23,715 bases of DNA from Chrysochromulina parva (Eukaryota > Haptophyta > Prymnesiales > Chrysochromulinaceae): the NCBI GenBank assembly GCA_002887195.1, contig PJAB01000564.1, positions 1 through 23,715 of the forward strand. The letters run 5' to 3'. This document shows, piece after piece, positions 1 to 8,500 of this stretch. The stretch's first letter is position 1, and every line of letters begins with the position of its first letter. The notes beneath the pieces were generated by a model, which worked only from the letters and a program-made list of their open reading frames with translations, ran no database searches and had not been told where the DNA came from. The translations under genes and the position numbers were made by a program.

Positions 1-881
1 TCGTGGCCAACACGCCCATGGACACGGACAAGGTCAAGATCTACGGCTCGAAGGTCAAGGTGGACTCGGTGGCCAAGGTGGCCGAGATTGAGGCCGCCGA
101 GAAGGCCAAGATGCTCGACAAGGTCGACCGCATCCTCGCGCACGGCTGCAACGTCTTCTGCAACCGGCAGCTGATCTACAACCTGCCCGAGCAGCGGATG
201 GCCGACGCGGGCGTGATGGCCATCGAGCACACCGACTTTGACGGCACCGAGCGGCTCGCGCTCGTGCTCGGCGCGGACATCGTCTCCACCTTCGACACGC
301 CGGATCAAGTCAAGCTCGGCCGGTGCGACCTGATCGAGGAGGTCATGATCGGCGAGGACAAGCTCATTCGCTTCTCAGGCTGCCCCAACTCGCAAGCCTC
401 GTCCATCGTCATCCGTGGCGCCAACGAGCACGTCGTGGACGAGGCGCACCGCTCGCTGCACGACGCGCTCTGCGTGCTCTCGCAGACGGTCAAGAACACG
501 GCCGTCATCCCCGGCGGAGGCGCCACCGAGATGCTCATGGCGCAGGCCGTCGAGGAGGCCTCCCAGAAGATTGAGGGCAAGCAGGTGCTCGCCATGGAGG
601 CGTATGCGCGCGCGCTGCGTGCGATGCCCATGCACATTGCGGACAATGCGGGCTACGACTCGGCCGAGCTCGTCGCCGAGCTGCGTGCGAAGCACTTTGC
701 GGGCAAGCACTCGTTTGGGCTGCAGATGGACACGGGCACCGTAGAGGACATGTGGGCCCACGGCATCTGCGATGCGTACAAGGTCAAGAAGCAGGTCGTC
801 CTGTCTTCGTCCGAGGCGGCCGAAATGATCCTGCGCGTGGACGACATCGTGCAGTGCGCCCCGCGCCAGCGCCAGCAATAG
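1..881 (+). CDS. CCT2: T-complex protein 1 subunit beta (CCT beta), 3' part
   Basis: This is the C-terminal half of the beta subunit of the cytosolic group II chaperonin CCT/TRiC, which folds actin, tubulin and other proteins in an ATP-driven double ring. The frame is open from the window edge (codons start at base 3) to TAG at 879-881, giving 292 residues against about 535 for the full protein, so roughly the first 45% lies outside. Residues match CCT beta closely from memory: [17 protein letters not shown], then [80 protein letters not shown], the [10 protein letters not shown] turn, [16 protein letters not shown] and [17 protein letters not shown] near the end. It covers part of the apical domain, the returning intermediate domain and the equatorial domain. 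No intron is needed in this part. The first codon shown (GTG) is not a start. The beta assignment over other CCT subunits rests on the [10 protein letters not shown] and [14 protein letters not shown] blocks. Confidence 0.96.
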   Translation, partial: VANTPMDTDKVKIYGSKVKVDSVAKVAEIEAAEKAKMLDKVDRILAHGCNVFCNRQLIYNLPEQRMADAGVMAIEHTDFDGTERLALVLGADIVSTFDTPDQVKLGRCDLIEEVMIGEDKLIRFSGCPNSQASSIVIRGANEHVVDEAHRSLHDALCVLSQTVKNTAVIPGGGATEMLMAQAVEEASQKIEGKQVLAMEAYARALRAMPMHIADNAGYDSAELVAELRAKHFAGKHSFGLQMDTGTVEDMWAHGICDAYKVKKQVVLSSSEAAEMILRVDDIVQCAPRQRQQ

Positions 882-1828
882 AGCGCACGCGCCGCGGGTA
901 GCCACGCCTCTGGGCGCCACCTAAGGGCCGCAAAGAGCACTGCGCACCTCTCGCTGGCATCAGCCGCGAATCACCCGACAAGTGGCGAGGCAGATGGCGG
1001 TGCAGAAGGCCGGAAGGCCGGAAGACAGCGCATGCGACACATGGTAGGGCTGCACATCCTCAATGTGTGCACCTTGCCACGTACTCACGCTCAGTCGTCA
1101 CTCGTCAGATACTGGTGACCGCGTCACGGTCACCGGGACACGGTACGCGGACGCGGAGCGGCCGAAGTCGGAAGTGGGCCGGAACGCAATCGGTATATAC
1201 ATGCGGGAGGTCTGGCGATCCCCTGAAACATCTGTACGACCGTTGCGCGTTGGTAGATCCGACACCGCACGACTGCCGCACACTCCACACACATGCCACC
1301 CCCGCGACCCGGACGGCTCGAAACGGGCCGAGCAACGACACGAAGACGAACGAGCCGGATCGCGACTCGCGAACGGATCCGCGCATCCGCCCGATAATAA
1401 GATCAAATTTTCCCGCAAAACTGCCAGTTTATAAACTCAGCTCGACCCCCCGTGGTCGGGCACACTCCACACAAGTCACATTCGACACCCGAATTTTGGT
1501 TTTGATGTCTTGCGGGCCGGCGTCCAGTCGCGTCTCGCGACCGTGTCGGGCGTCCGGTCCCGTCGTCGGCTCCCCCTCCGTCCCCCCCCGGGCCCGCACG
1601 GCGCGCGCACGATGAGATTGGATGCTGATTGGATGCTGATCCAGTTGATCGTCGGATGTGAAGCGTGTGAAACGGGCGAAACTGCAAACGGGATGTTAAC
1701 GGGATGTGAGGGAAGTGAGGCGTTTTCGACCCCAGTCACGCAGTGAGACTGCCGCGACCCGCGAGAGTCGTGAGCGCTTCGTGAGGTTCTCGTGCGTGGG
1801 CTGCCGCGCTGATGCGCCGCTTGCCGGC
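882..1828. other. Convergent intergenic spacer, no gene seen
   Basis: This 947-base stretch separates the 3' ends of CCT beta (+) and the G-gamma-like gene (-). Reading frames here are arginine/serine-rich, lack family motifs and look like chance frames in GC-rich DNA. Visible elements are an inverted repeat at 1114-1134, a TATATA at 1194-1199, the palindrome TTTATAAA at 1428-1435 in an AT-richer patch near 1394-1436, and a short tandem repeat of TTGGATGCTGA around 1618-1639. Both 3' untranslated regions presumably lie here. I could not place a polyadenylation site. Confidence 0.5.
1114..1134. repeat. Inverted repeat, 8-bp perfect arms
   Basis: GGTGACCG at 1114-1121 and CGGTCACC at 1127-1134 are exact reverse complements around a 5-base loop (CGTCA). 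It lies between two convergent genes. It could be a hairpin in a 3' UTR or a chance palindrome. Confidence 0.5.
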
Positions 1829-2368
1829 TCACTGCACGACACATCCGCCGCCCCTTTTCAGTACGTACTTTTCAGCGACCGCGGAAATTGGGTCAAGCCT
1901 GCGATGCGCGCGCGCGAGCAGCGTGAGCTGAAGCCGCATGAGGCAAAGTCAAGCATGGGGAGAGGGTGCACTCACATCGGGTCGTCTTTGGCGTTCTTGA
2001 TCGTGTAATCCAAGGCCTCCTGCAGAGTAGTGGCGAGCGACGGGAGCGCGCTGCAAAGCTCCTGCCCGAAACATTTGAGGCACATAGGAGTCACGGGCTC
2101 CATATCGTGAATTCGACGCGATGAAGTGGAATCTGAGGTGCATGGTTGTCATGTGCAGCGAGCATGGATGTCGTGTGCAGAGCGAAACTCGCAGTTGTGT
2201 GAAGAGTGCATGGCCTCAAGGTGCGCTCTACTTGGGGCGCCCGTGTGGCATTGGCTTGCAGAGGGCTCTCAGACAGTGAGTTCACTTGCGCACCGTCTGA
2301 GACGCACGGAATTCTTCCTCGCGCTTTTGTTTTTCCGGCGCGGTCTCGGCCTTGTATGCCGCGCTCAT
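1829..2368 (-). CDS. Heterotrimeric G-protein gamma-like subunit with CaaX box (three exons)
   Basis: I reconstruct three coding exons on the minus strand: 2368-2294 (75 nt, 25 codons from ATG), 2061-1976 (86 nt) and 1898-1829 (70 nt to TGA). The total is 231 nt, or 76 residues. Introns are 2293-2062 (GTGCGC...GGGCAG, phase 0, 232 nt) and 1975-1899 (GTGAGT...TCGCAG, phase 2, 77 nt). The product begins with a charged helix (KQKREEEF), then LQEALDYTIKNAKDDPMLDP, spaced like the 'LMAYCEAHAKEDPLLTP' block of animal G-gamma subunits. It ends in CVVQ, a C-terminal CaaX prenylation motif. Known family members are about 70 residues, pair with G-beta and are tethered to the membrane by a prenyl group. 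The exon 2/3 junction is strong because it makes the DPML motif and keeps the frame to the CaaX end. Exon 1 is weaker. The bases before its ATG resemble a splice acceptor, so a 5' UTR intron is possible. The function is inferred from these motifs. Confidence 0.62.
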
Positions 2369-2985
2369 CTGCGAACGGTTGCAACCAGCAAGGTAAGTCG
2401 TTTAGGCCACATATCAAGCTTCATCGGATGCACATCTCGGCACGCGCGACGCCACAGACGCCAGCGCAGAATTGGTGCTGTGGTTCCACTCCGGACTGTC
2501 TCAGTGCACAGGAGGCCATAGCATGTACAGCCGTCCGCTTGAGTCGCGTCGGGGCACCAGGCGCCTGGTCGCCTAGGAGGGCCGTCTAGATATGCACAGG
2601 GCACATTACCCAATGAGCAGAATAGCGCGCGCACCGCGGGTTTTCGGCCGAGGAGGCGCCGGGCCGACGAACAAAAAACTTGGCAACTTTGTACTTGTGA
2701 AATTTTGCGCTGACGGGGCGCGAGCTTACACTTTATTGTGAGTGCGTATGGACAGAGAGTTGCGGAGTCTTTTATCGCGTGTGTCCAAAACAAGACAAAC
2801 TGAAAAGCGAGGCGCACTTGCCCATTGTGCAGTGAGTCCAAACTCGCGGCAGAGCCGTCATGCGTCGATTGGCAGCCTTGTGCGCGTGTGGCTACCCGTG
2901 CGCTTCGGCGTCGGCATCCTGCACGCGAGCTGTCTGCGAGGGCGCGCATCCGCGAGGCACTGCCTGAATGGGCACGGGCGACCGC
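2369..2985. other. Spacer between proteasome alpha-5 and G-gamma-like gene
   Basis: These 617 bases hold the presumed promoter and 5' UTR of the minus-strand G-gamma-like gene and the 3' flank of proteasome alpha-5. No reading frame here has recognisable domain content. Sequence just upstream of 2368 on the minus strand (pyrimidine-rich, ending TTCGCAG) could be a 3' splice site of a UTR intron. No TATA box was convincing. Confidence 0.4.
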
Positions 2986-3940
2986 TCACGAGCTGGTGGA
3001 CGCGGCCGCCACGCGCTTGAGAGCGTCCTCCAGCTGGGCTTTGTTGTACGTCGCGAACTGCGGCTTGTGCTTGCTGCCCGGTACGTAGTGGCAAGCGGCA
3101 GTCAGCGGCACCTCCGGCGGCGCCGGCGGCATTTTGACGCAAGCGACCTCGACGTTGCTCACGTCGAGCTTCTCCTCCATGACCTGCTTCAGGATCGTGA
3201 TCGCCATCGTCTCCGCCTCCAGCAGCGTCAGATTCTTGTGGAATTGCTCCTGCGTACCAACGGCGTACCAACGGCGGGTCGAGCGGCACGCGGTCAGGCA
3301 CAGGCAGCGGGGGTGAGGCGGGCGCATCTCCGTGCACGGGGCTGCTGGGCTGCGGCTTGCCTGATGAGGGGGGCAATCAGCATGCAATCAGGCTTGCCTG
3401 CAGCGCCGTCTGCGCGCCCTCCGAGCCGGCGCCGATGGCCTTGGCGTCGAAGCGCGTGAAGGTGCCCGAGGGGTCGGTGTGGTAGAGCACCGGGCCGTGG
3501 TGATCCCAGCCAGCGACGAGCAGCGCCACGCCAAACGGCCGCGCCATCGTCTGCTCCTCGTCGCCCTCGCCGAAGTTGAGACACAGGTCGCAAACCGCCT
3601 GCGTGAGCGACTCCACCGGCATCGGCTCGTTGAAGGTGAACCGGTGGTACTGCGACTCGGAGCGCGCGTGTTCGACGAGCGTGCGCGCGTCGGCGGACAG
3701 ACCGCTCATGGCCACGCCAATGTGCGAGTCGACCTCGTAGATCTTCTCCACCGACCCCGGCTCCTGCAGCGGCGAGAGCAGCCGTTTCTCCACGGCAATG
3801 ACAACGCCCTCCGACGTGCAGATGCCGATGGCAGTGGTCCCGATCTTAATAGCCTCGATGGCGTACTCGACCTGGAAAAGGCGGCCCTCGGGACTGAAAG
3901 TGTTGACGCCACGGTCGTACTCGGAGCGGGTGAGGAACAT
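2986..3940 (-). CDS. PSMA5: 20S proteasome subunit alpha type-5
   Basis: This is the alpha-5 ring subunit of the 20S proteasome core, which helps gate and build the barrel for ubiquitin-dependent proteolysis. Exon 1 is 3940-3398 (181 codons) and exon 2 is 3249-2986 (87 codons plus TGA), giving 268 residues against 241 in human. The start ATG at 3940 is fixed by the conserved [21 protein letters not shown] terminus, including the alpha-subunit signature around [38 protein letters not shown] and [14 protein letters not shown] follow. Exon 2 opens with [36 protein letters not shown], matching the family's 'SSLQEVYHKSMTLKEA' to '[18 protein letters not shown]' stretch. The intron (3397-3250, 148 nt, phase 0) starts CAG/GCAAGC and ends TACGCAG, so it is GC-AG. 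The C terminus carries an extra loop ([20 protein letters not shown]) absent from human. Confidence 0.95.
3250..3397 (-). other. GC-AG intron of proteasome alpha-5
   Basis: The exon boundaries are fixed by protein similarity on both sides ([12 protein letters not shown] and [10 protein letters not shown]) and by codon phase. The donor is CAG/GCAAGC, identical to a consensus donor except for C at position 2. A second CAG/GCAAGC lies at 3360, 37 bases further in; using it would shift the frame. The acceptor region carries a short duplication (TTGGTACG twice). No in-frame GT donor is nearby. Confidence 0.85.
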
Positions 3941-4169
3941 GGCTTGATTGCGGCGTGGCACCTGTGCAGGACGGGAGGATTCCAGCAATCAGGCCTGAGT
4001 ACTCCTTCAAGCAGGCGCTCGTGCGAGGTCAGATGATGCGCGTGCGCCTGACGACCTCTTGCTGAGGGGTGGACTCGCGCTTGGGAACCGCTCATGTATT
4101 CGGGCTTGCGGAGCGCTGGGACCCTCCACACGGAGGAAACGGCTAACGCGCATCGATCGCGCAATGGCC

Positions 4170-4185
4170 GTGACGTGAGCGTCAC
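4170..4185. promoter_or_regulatory. TGACGT-containing inverted repeat upstream of PSMA5
   Basis: GTGACG (4170-4175) and CGTCAC (4180-4185) are perfect arms around TGAG, and TGACGT (4171-4176) is the core of bZIP/CRE-type sites. It lies 230 bases upstream of the proteasome alpha-5 ATG. Binding is inference only. Confidence 0.2.
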
Positions 4186-4230
4186 TGAATCTCAGACGAG
4201 CACGTCAAGGCCACCAGAGCGCTCACACGC

Positions 4231-4331
4231 TCACAAACGAACGATGCTCGGCGCAGGCAGGCGCGCGCAGAGTGGGTCGACGCACCGCTCGACGGCGGCG
4301 AGCACGTCCTTGGCGTCCTTGGCGCGGGCGG
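4231..4331 (-). CDS. Possible orphan terminal exon, unidentified
   Basis: On the minus strand an open stretch beginning just after a possible acceptor (GTGAAAAG/CC) reads ARAKDAKDVLAAVERCVDPL and ends at TGA 4233-4231. Its composition (helical, charged, good codon pattern) differs from the flanking frames, and an in-frame TGA lies immediately upstream (4338-4336). It would therefore have to be a spliced last exon. I found no upstream exon that joins convincingly and recognise no family. It may be a gene relic or chance. Confidence 0.2.
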
Positions 4332-4534
4332 CTTTTCACAGGCAAATGGTTATGTTTCGAGAATCGTTTGCGCACAGCCCTTTGCAGACTGCCAGCGTGA
4401 GCAAAAACGCCACATAGCACAGGCAGCAGTGTCCACACATTTTCACAGCAGTCACTGAGCAGTTCTCTTGAGACTGCAGAGTGCAGCCCTTGGAGTGCAG
4501 TGAGCTGGGAGAGCTGCAGACGCGCCGCACAAAA

Positions 4535-4609
4535 GATCACAGACACAATTGTTAAATTCAAATCCACTGCGGTCCTTCACCGCGTCTCGTACCGCTCTTT
4601 CCCCTGCAG
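4535..4609 (-). repeat. Duplicated 3' end of the LRR gene
   Basis: This segment resembles 5045-5115, the end of the LRR coding sequence. Forty bases are identical (4570-4609 against 5076-5115), and a diverged remainder runs through GATCACAGA. On the minus strand both copies encode GERAVRDAVKDR; this copy continues SGFEFN instead of PKWF and then stop. Similarity begins abruptly at CTGCAG, which has the form of a splice acceptor. The piece may be a duplicated last exon, an alternative 3' terminal exon, or debris of a neighbouring LRR gene. Confidence 0.75.
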
Positions 4610-4964
4610 TAGGTATCTCGAACTGTACGCCGTATTGTACTACATGTACGGTGTGTCTGTGTCTCAATAACTAACTTCACTCGCACATAAACTCTTTTCT
4701 ATCAGAGTGAGACAGGAAAGCAGACTCACATAACGACATAAAACGCAGGTAGCAGAGTGTTATGGTACTCACATACCAAGCAGATTCACATACCCTATGC
4801 TGTTTCAACATAGTGACGCATCGCGCGCACGTGATCGTAAAGGGCAACACCTCGTATACATTCACACTCGCTTCATTCTCATGCTCGCGACGGTACCGCG
4901 TACCGCGCTCACCTCACAGCACAAACAATGCACGAACCAATGCGTAATGTGGTACAGCCTCATT

Positions 4965-4999
4965 CTGAAAAGATACGACCGCCTGAAAAGATACGACCG
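4965..4999. repeat. Tandem repeat, 17-base unit twice
   Basis: CTGAAAAGATACGACCG occurs at 4965-4981 and again at 4983-4999, exact copies separated by one base. It lies in the AT-richer non-coding tract downstream of the LRR gene. Confidence 0.8.
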
Positions 5000-5059
5000 T
5001 TCACAGCACGAGATACTGTCAGTCAGCGAATCGCACAACTTTCTGATCACAGATCCAAT

Positions 5060-5535
5060 TCAAAACCACTTTGGTCGGTCCTTCACCGCGTCTCGTACCG
5101 CTCTTTCCCCTGCAGCTCCGATGTTGTTGCCAAGAAGGCGCAGATTGGTCAACACCCCATTGACACGCAGAGCGTAGGCAATCGCTGTGATGCCCACTGC
5201 AGTATAAGTTCCTCTTCCAAGACGATCGAGGCCGCACAGCTGGTTGTAGCTGAGGTTGAGGCTCGTCAGCCCGCCATTGACGCGCAGAGCGTCGGCAATC
5301 GCTGTGATGCCCTCTGCAGTGTAAGTTCAATTGCCCCACATATCGAGGCCGCACAGCTGGTTGTCGCTGAGGTTGAGGCTTGTCAGTCCGCCCGTGACAA
5401 GGTCAGTCGCAAGCAGGATCGCGTCCCCTGGGCTGAGGCCCTGGTTCCGAAAGTTGGCCTCCTTCTGGTCGCGCTTGATGCCAAACAGCATGATGCCCTT
5501 CTCGGTGCCGATCTTGGCAAGCATTCTGGTCCGAC
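5060..5535 (-). CDS. Segment 4: leucine-rich repeats with in-frame TGA
   Basis: The frame (codons at positions like 5608, 5062) begins MLAKIGTEKGIMLFGIKRDQ, then EANFRNQGLSPGDAILLATD, and enters LRRs: GGLTSLNLSDNQLCGLD, then TYTAEGITAIADALRVNG, GGLTSLNLSYNQLCGLD, TYTAVGITAIAYALRVNG, VLTNLRLLGNNIGAAGERAV, and ends RDAVKDRPKWF at TGA 5062-5060. The unit is 39 residues (117 nt), as two near-identical copies. The same frame is interrupted by TGA at 5329-5327 exactly between the first and second units. The sister copy has GGA (Gly) at this place, so a single G-to-T change explains it. The motif wording is typical of haptophyte LRR proteins, from memory. The protein may end at 5327 in the living cell, or the gene is dead. 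Confidence 0.65.
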
Positions 5536-8500
5536 TCAATATCGAGCCTGTTCTTGAGTGCATCGACCTTGGCGCCACGATCCAGGAGCGCCCGCGCAAT
5601 CGCCTCACGCCTAAACTCGCAAGCCACCAGCAGCGCCGTCCCCCCGCGCGGGCCGACCGCGTTCACTTCCGGTCCCGCGTGGTCGAGGATTGCCAAGACC
5701 ACCTCCTGCCTGTCCTCCCTGATCGCAAACTCCAGAGCGCTCACCCCACTATCGTCCCGGCGGGTAACGTCCGCCCCGCGCTCAAGAAGCATTGCGACGA
5801 CTGCAGTGTGCCCTCCGTGCGCCGCGGCCATGAGCGCCGCCATGCTTCGGTCGTTGGCCTGGTCGATCAGCTCCGGCGTGTTGTCGAGGAGCGCTCGAAG
5901 CTCGTCGATCCGCCCAAACTGCGCCGCTTGCACGTGCGGTACAACTTCGAGCATGCGTCCCACTGACGGCTCCACGGTCGGGAAGGGCCACAGCCGAATC
6001 ACGCTGTCGGCGAGATTCCGCGCACAGAGGCGCAAGGCCTCCTCCCGCAAGGCCTCCTTTCGCTTGGACGCGAAGCGCGCAGCCTCCCCCTTGGTCGCCG
6101 CCTTGGTCGCCGCCGTTGCCGCCGACTCGGCTGCGCCAACCCCCTCCGCAGACGGGACGAACTTGAGGAGCCGGCCGAAAGAGTTCTTGAGACCAGAGAG
6201 CAGCCCACCTCCACCACCACCGCGAGCTTCGGCGCCGGGCGCTCCCCAAACGCGCGCTGCAGCACCCCGTCGACCTGGCGCCATCGGAGCGCCGATGCCA
6301 TTGGTTCACGACGGTTCTCGGCGGAAAGTATCCACCGTGCACCTCGCGGCAGTGAGGGTGCGCAACGCGGCCGCAGGGCTGAAAGCACAGCCAGCAGAAC
6401 GCCACGTCGCAGCTGCTACACTTCATCGCGATGCAACCGTTTGGATCCGGGTCGCAGAACACCCCGCAAGATGGGCAGCTGAGGTTCAGGGCCTCGTGGA
6501 GCTCTGGCTGTATCGACTCGGGAGTGCACTGCACTTCTCCCTCGCCCGGCGTCTCCGTCGTCTCCATCGTCTCGAGGTAGAGCCGCAGGGCATCTCCGAA
6601 GAGGAGGGGCTCGACCATGTTGCGGCAAAAGGAGAAGGGCTGCAGGTGGGCGCCGAGGCAGTCGAGGGCACCATTCGAACTGCGTAGCCTTGCCGAGCCA
6701 GCAAGGCTACAGATGTACCTTTGAAGGCATGCCGAGCAGATCAGGTGGCCCTCGGGGCAGGCGAGTCCGCGGAGCGTGCTGACCTCCTCGAGGCAAATGA
6801 GGCAGAGTGCTTGCTTGGCGGCCGATTCAGTAAAGGCCGAAGCAGCCGTGAGGAGAACGCGAAGGCGGGACCAGCGCTGCGTCGCAGGCGGCAGGTCTGC
6901 TACTGCAGGCGCCGCGGAGGAGTCCAGCACGCTCATGCGGAGCACGTCGGCAAGCTTGGAGGCCACCTCGTGCATCGTGAGCTCGAGCGCCTCGCACTTG
7001 GGTGCCAGCTCCAGCAGCGCCGCGCTCACAGCACGCGGGGCCGATGCCCCGGCGCTGCCGAGCTCGTGGAGGAGTCGGCCAAGACCGCGTAGGTCGGCAT
7101 CGCGTGCGAGCGCTTTCTCGCCCAGCGTCGCTGACCCGGATGCCGGACGCACGTGCAGGCTGCCACACGGTAGCAGCCACGCGCCCCCATCATGGCGGAT
7201 GCCAACGGCTGCGGGTGTCACCGCGCCGTGCGCCTCTCCTGCCCCGTGCAGAGCGCACAGGCCCACCGCGACTCCGTGGAGCACGGTGAGGAGCGTCCGC
7301 GAACCATGGTGGCGTGCGAACCATGGGCCGGTCGCGTTTACGTCCGCAAAGGTGCCAAGCTCTGGCCATCCGAAGAACAAGGCGCTCTTGGGCTCCACCG
7401 GATGGCGGGCGACCGCGCAGAGCCGTGCCATGTGCGGAAGCAACCCAAGCGTCTGAAGGCGATCGACGGACTGGTCGTCGATGCGCTCGCTCAGCACCAG
7501 GGGCATCAGGGGCGCCGAGCTCGGATAGTGGAGGAGGCTGGGAAGATGCAGCACACCGCCGGACGGCGATGCTCGAAGAGCCTCCTCAGCCACTCGCCAC
7601 GGGACTTGCTCGCAGACGATTGAGGCGCGATGAGTCAGGCTCGAATCTGGCAACGTGCGCCAGGATGGATGCGCCGGTTCGGAGTGTATCCGCCGCGGAG
7701 CGAGCGCCTGAGGGCTGATGATGGCTTCCCTCGGAGCGGGGACGGTGGTGACTGCCCTTCGGGGGAGAGGGCACTGGAGCGCCAGGAGCTGCTTGTTTGG
7801 CGTCGCGTAGCAGCGCCGCCCTTGCATTGCGGTCAACCCGCGGCTCTGAGAGCGTGCCAGCGAGGCCGACGGGCGTGGCGGCGACCTCCTCGAGCTCATC
7901 GCGGATGGCCTCAACCATGCCCGATGGAGGCTCAACGTAGTCTGGAATGAAGCTGGGAAGCGGAGCCTTCTCCTTCTTGCCTAAGCGCTTGTGCTTGGGC
8001 TCCACGGCCGTGCTATCTGCGGGCTCCTCAATTTGAGCGCGCTCCACCTGCTCTGCCTCACCGCGAGACACGTCCATTCGCGGTCGTCTCGTCGAGGGTT
8101 CAATGTAAACCTCCTCGGGGCTCATCGGCCTCGGCAGCGGTGGCGGCGGTGCGGGCGGCCCCACGGAGGGGTCGATGGCACTCGTGCTGCCAGCGTTGCC
8201 GCTGCCACCGTTGGGTCTTCGTAGTTTAATCTGCTTCCTGATTTCCATGGAGTGGCCTCGGGGAATGCCATCTTTTATGAGCTGGTCGTGCATCTCGTTT
8301 AGTTCAACGTCATCGTACTTCAGCAGTATTTCCAAGCTGCCGAAGCCGGCATTCTGCATGATTGCCGTGTAGGGTGCAGCGTTCTGGCGCACATCAGGAT
8401 GCGTGTTTTTTCCCAGTAATCCGTCCAGCGTTTCGCCCACGCCCGCCGCGGTGAGGTCCCCTCGGCGGCATCTTCGGCCCACTTCACGATTCTCGAGCCG

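Larger units (their letters stand above)
3941..5059. other. Gene-poor region upstream of proteasome alpha-5
   Basis: No complete gene is visible in this 1.1 kb. It includes the presumed proteasome alpha-5 promoter (3941-4230), a possible orphan coding exon (4231-4331), a duplicated copy of the LRR gene end (4535-4609), and a markedly AT-richer tract from about 4540 to 5060 with short tandem repeats. Frames in the tract are rich in Cys/His/Ser and look non-coding. Confidence 0.45.

Noticed and set aside
305..940. Long reading frames on the minus strand and other frames within CCT beta
   Set aside because: They are shadows of a strongly conserved gene in GC-rich DNA and have no domain content.
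1063..1844. Several 80-180 codon frames in the spacer after CCT beta
   Set aside because: Basic/serine-rich chance frames with no recognisable segment on either strand, and no splice-linked continuation found.
5403..6284. Ankyrin block as an independent gene starting at the ATG at 6284
   Set aside because: Possible but less likely: the first 20 residues are low-complexity in a GC-rich stretch, the zinc-finger block ends immediately before, and the LRR block follows directly.
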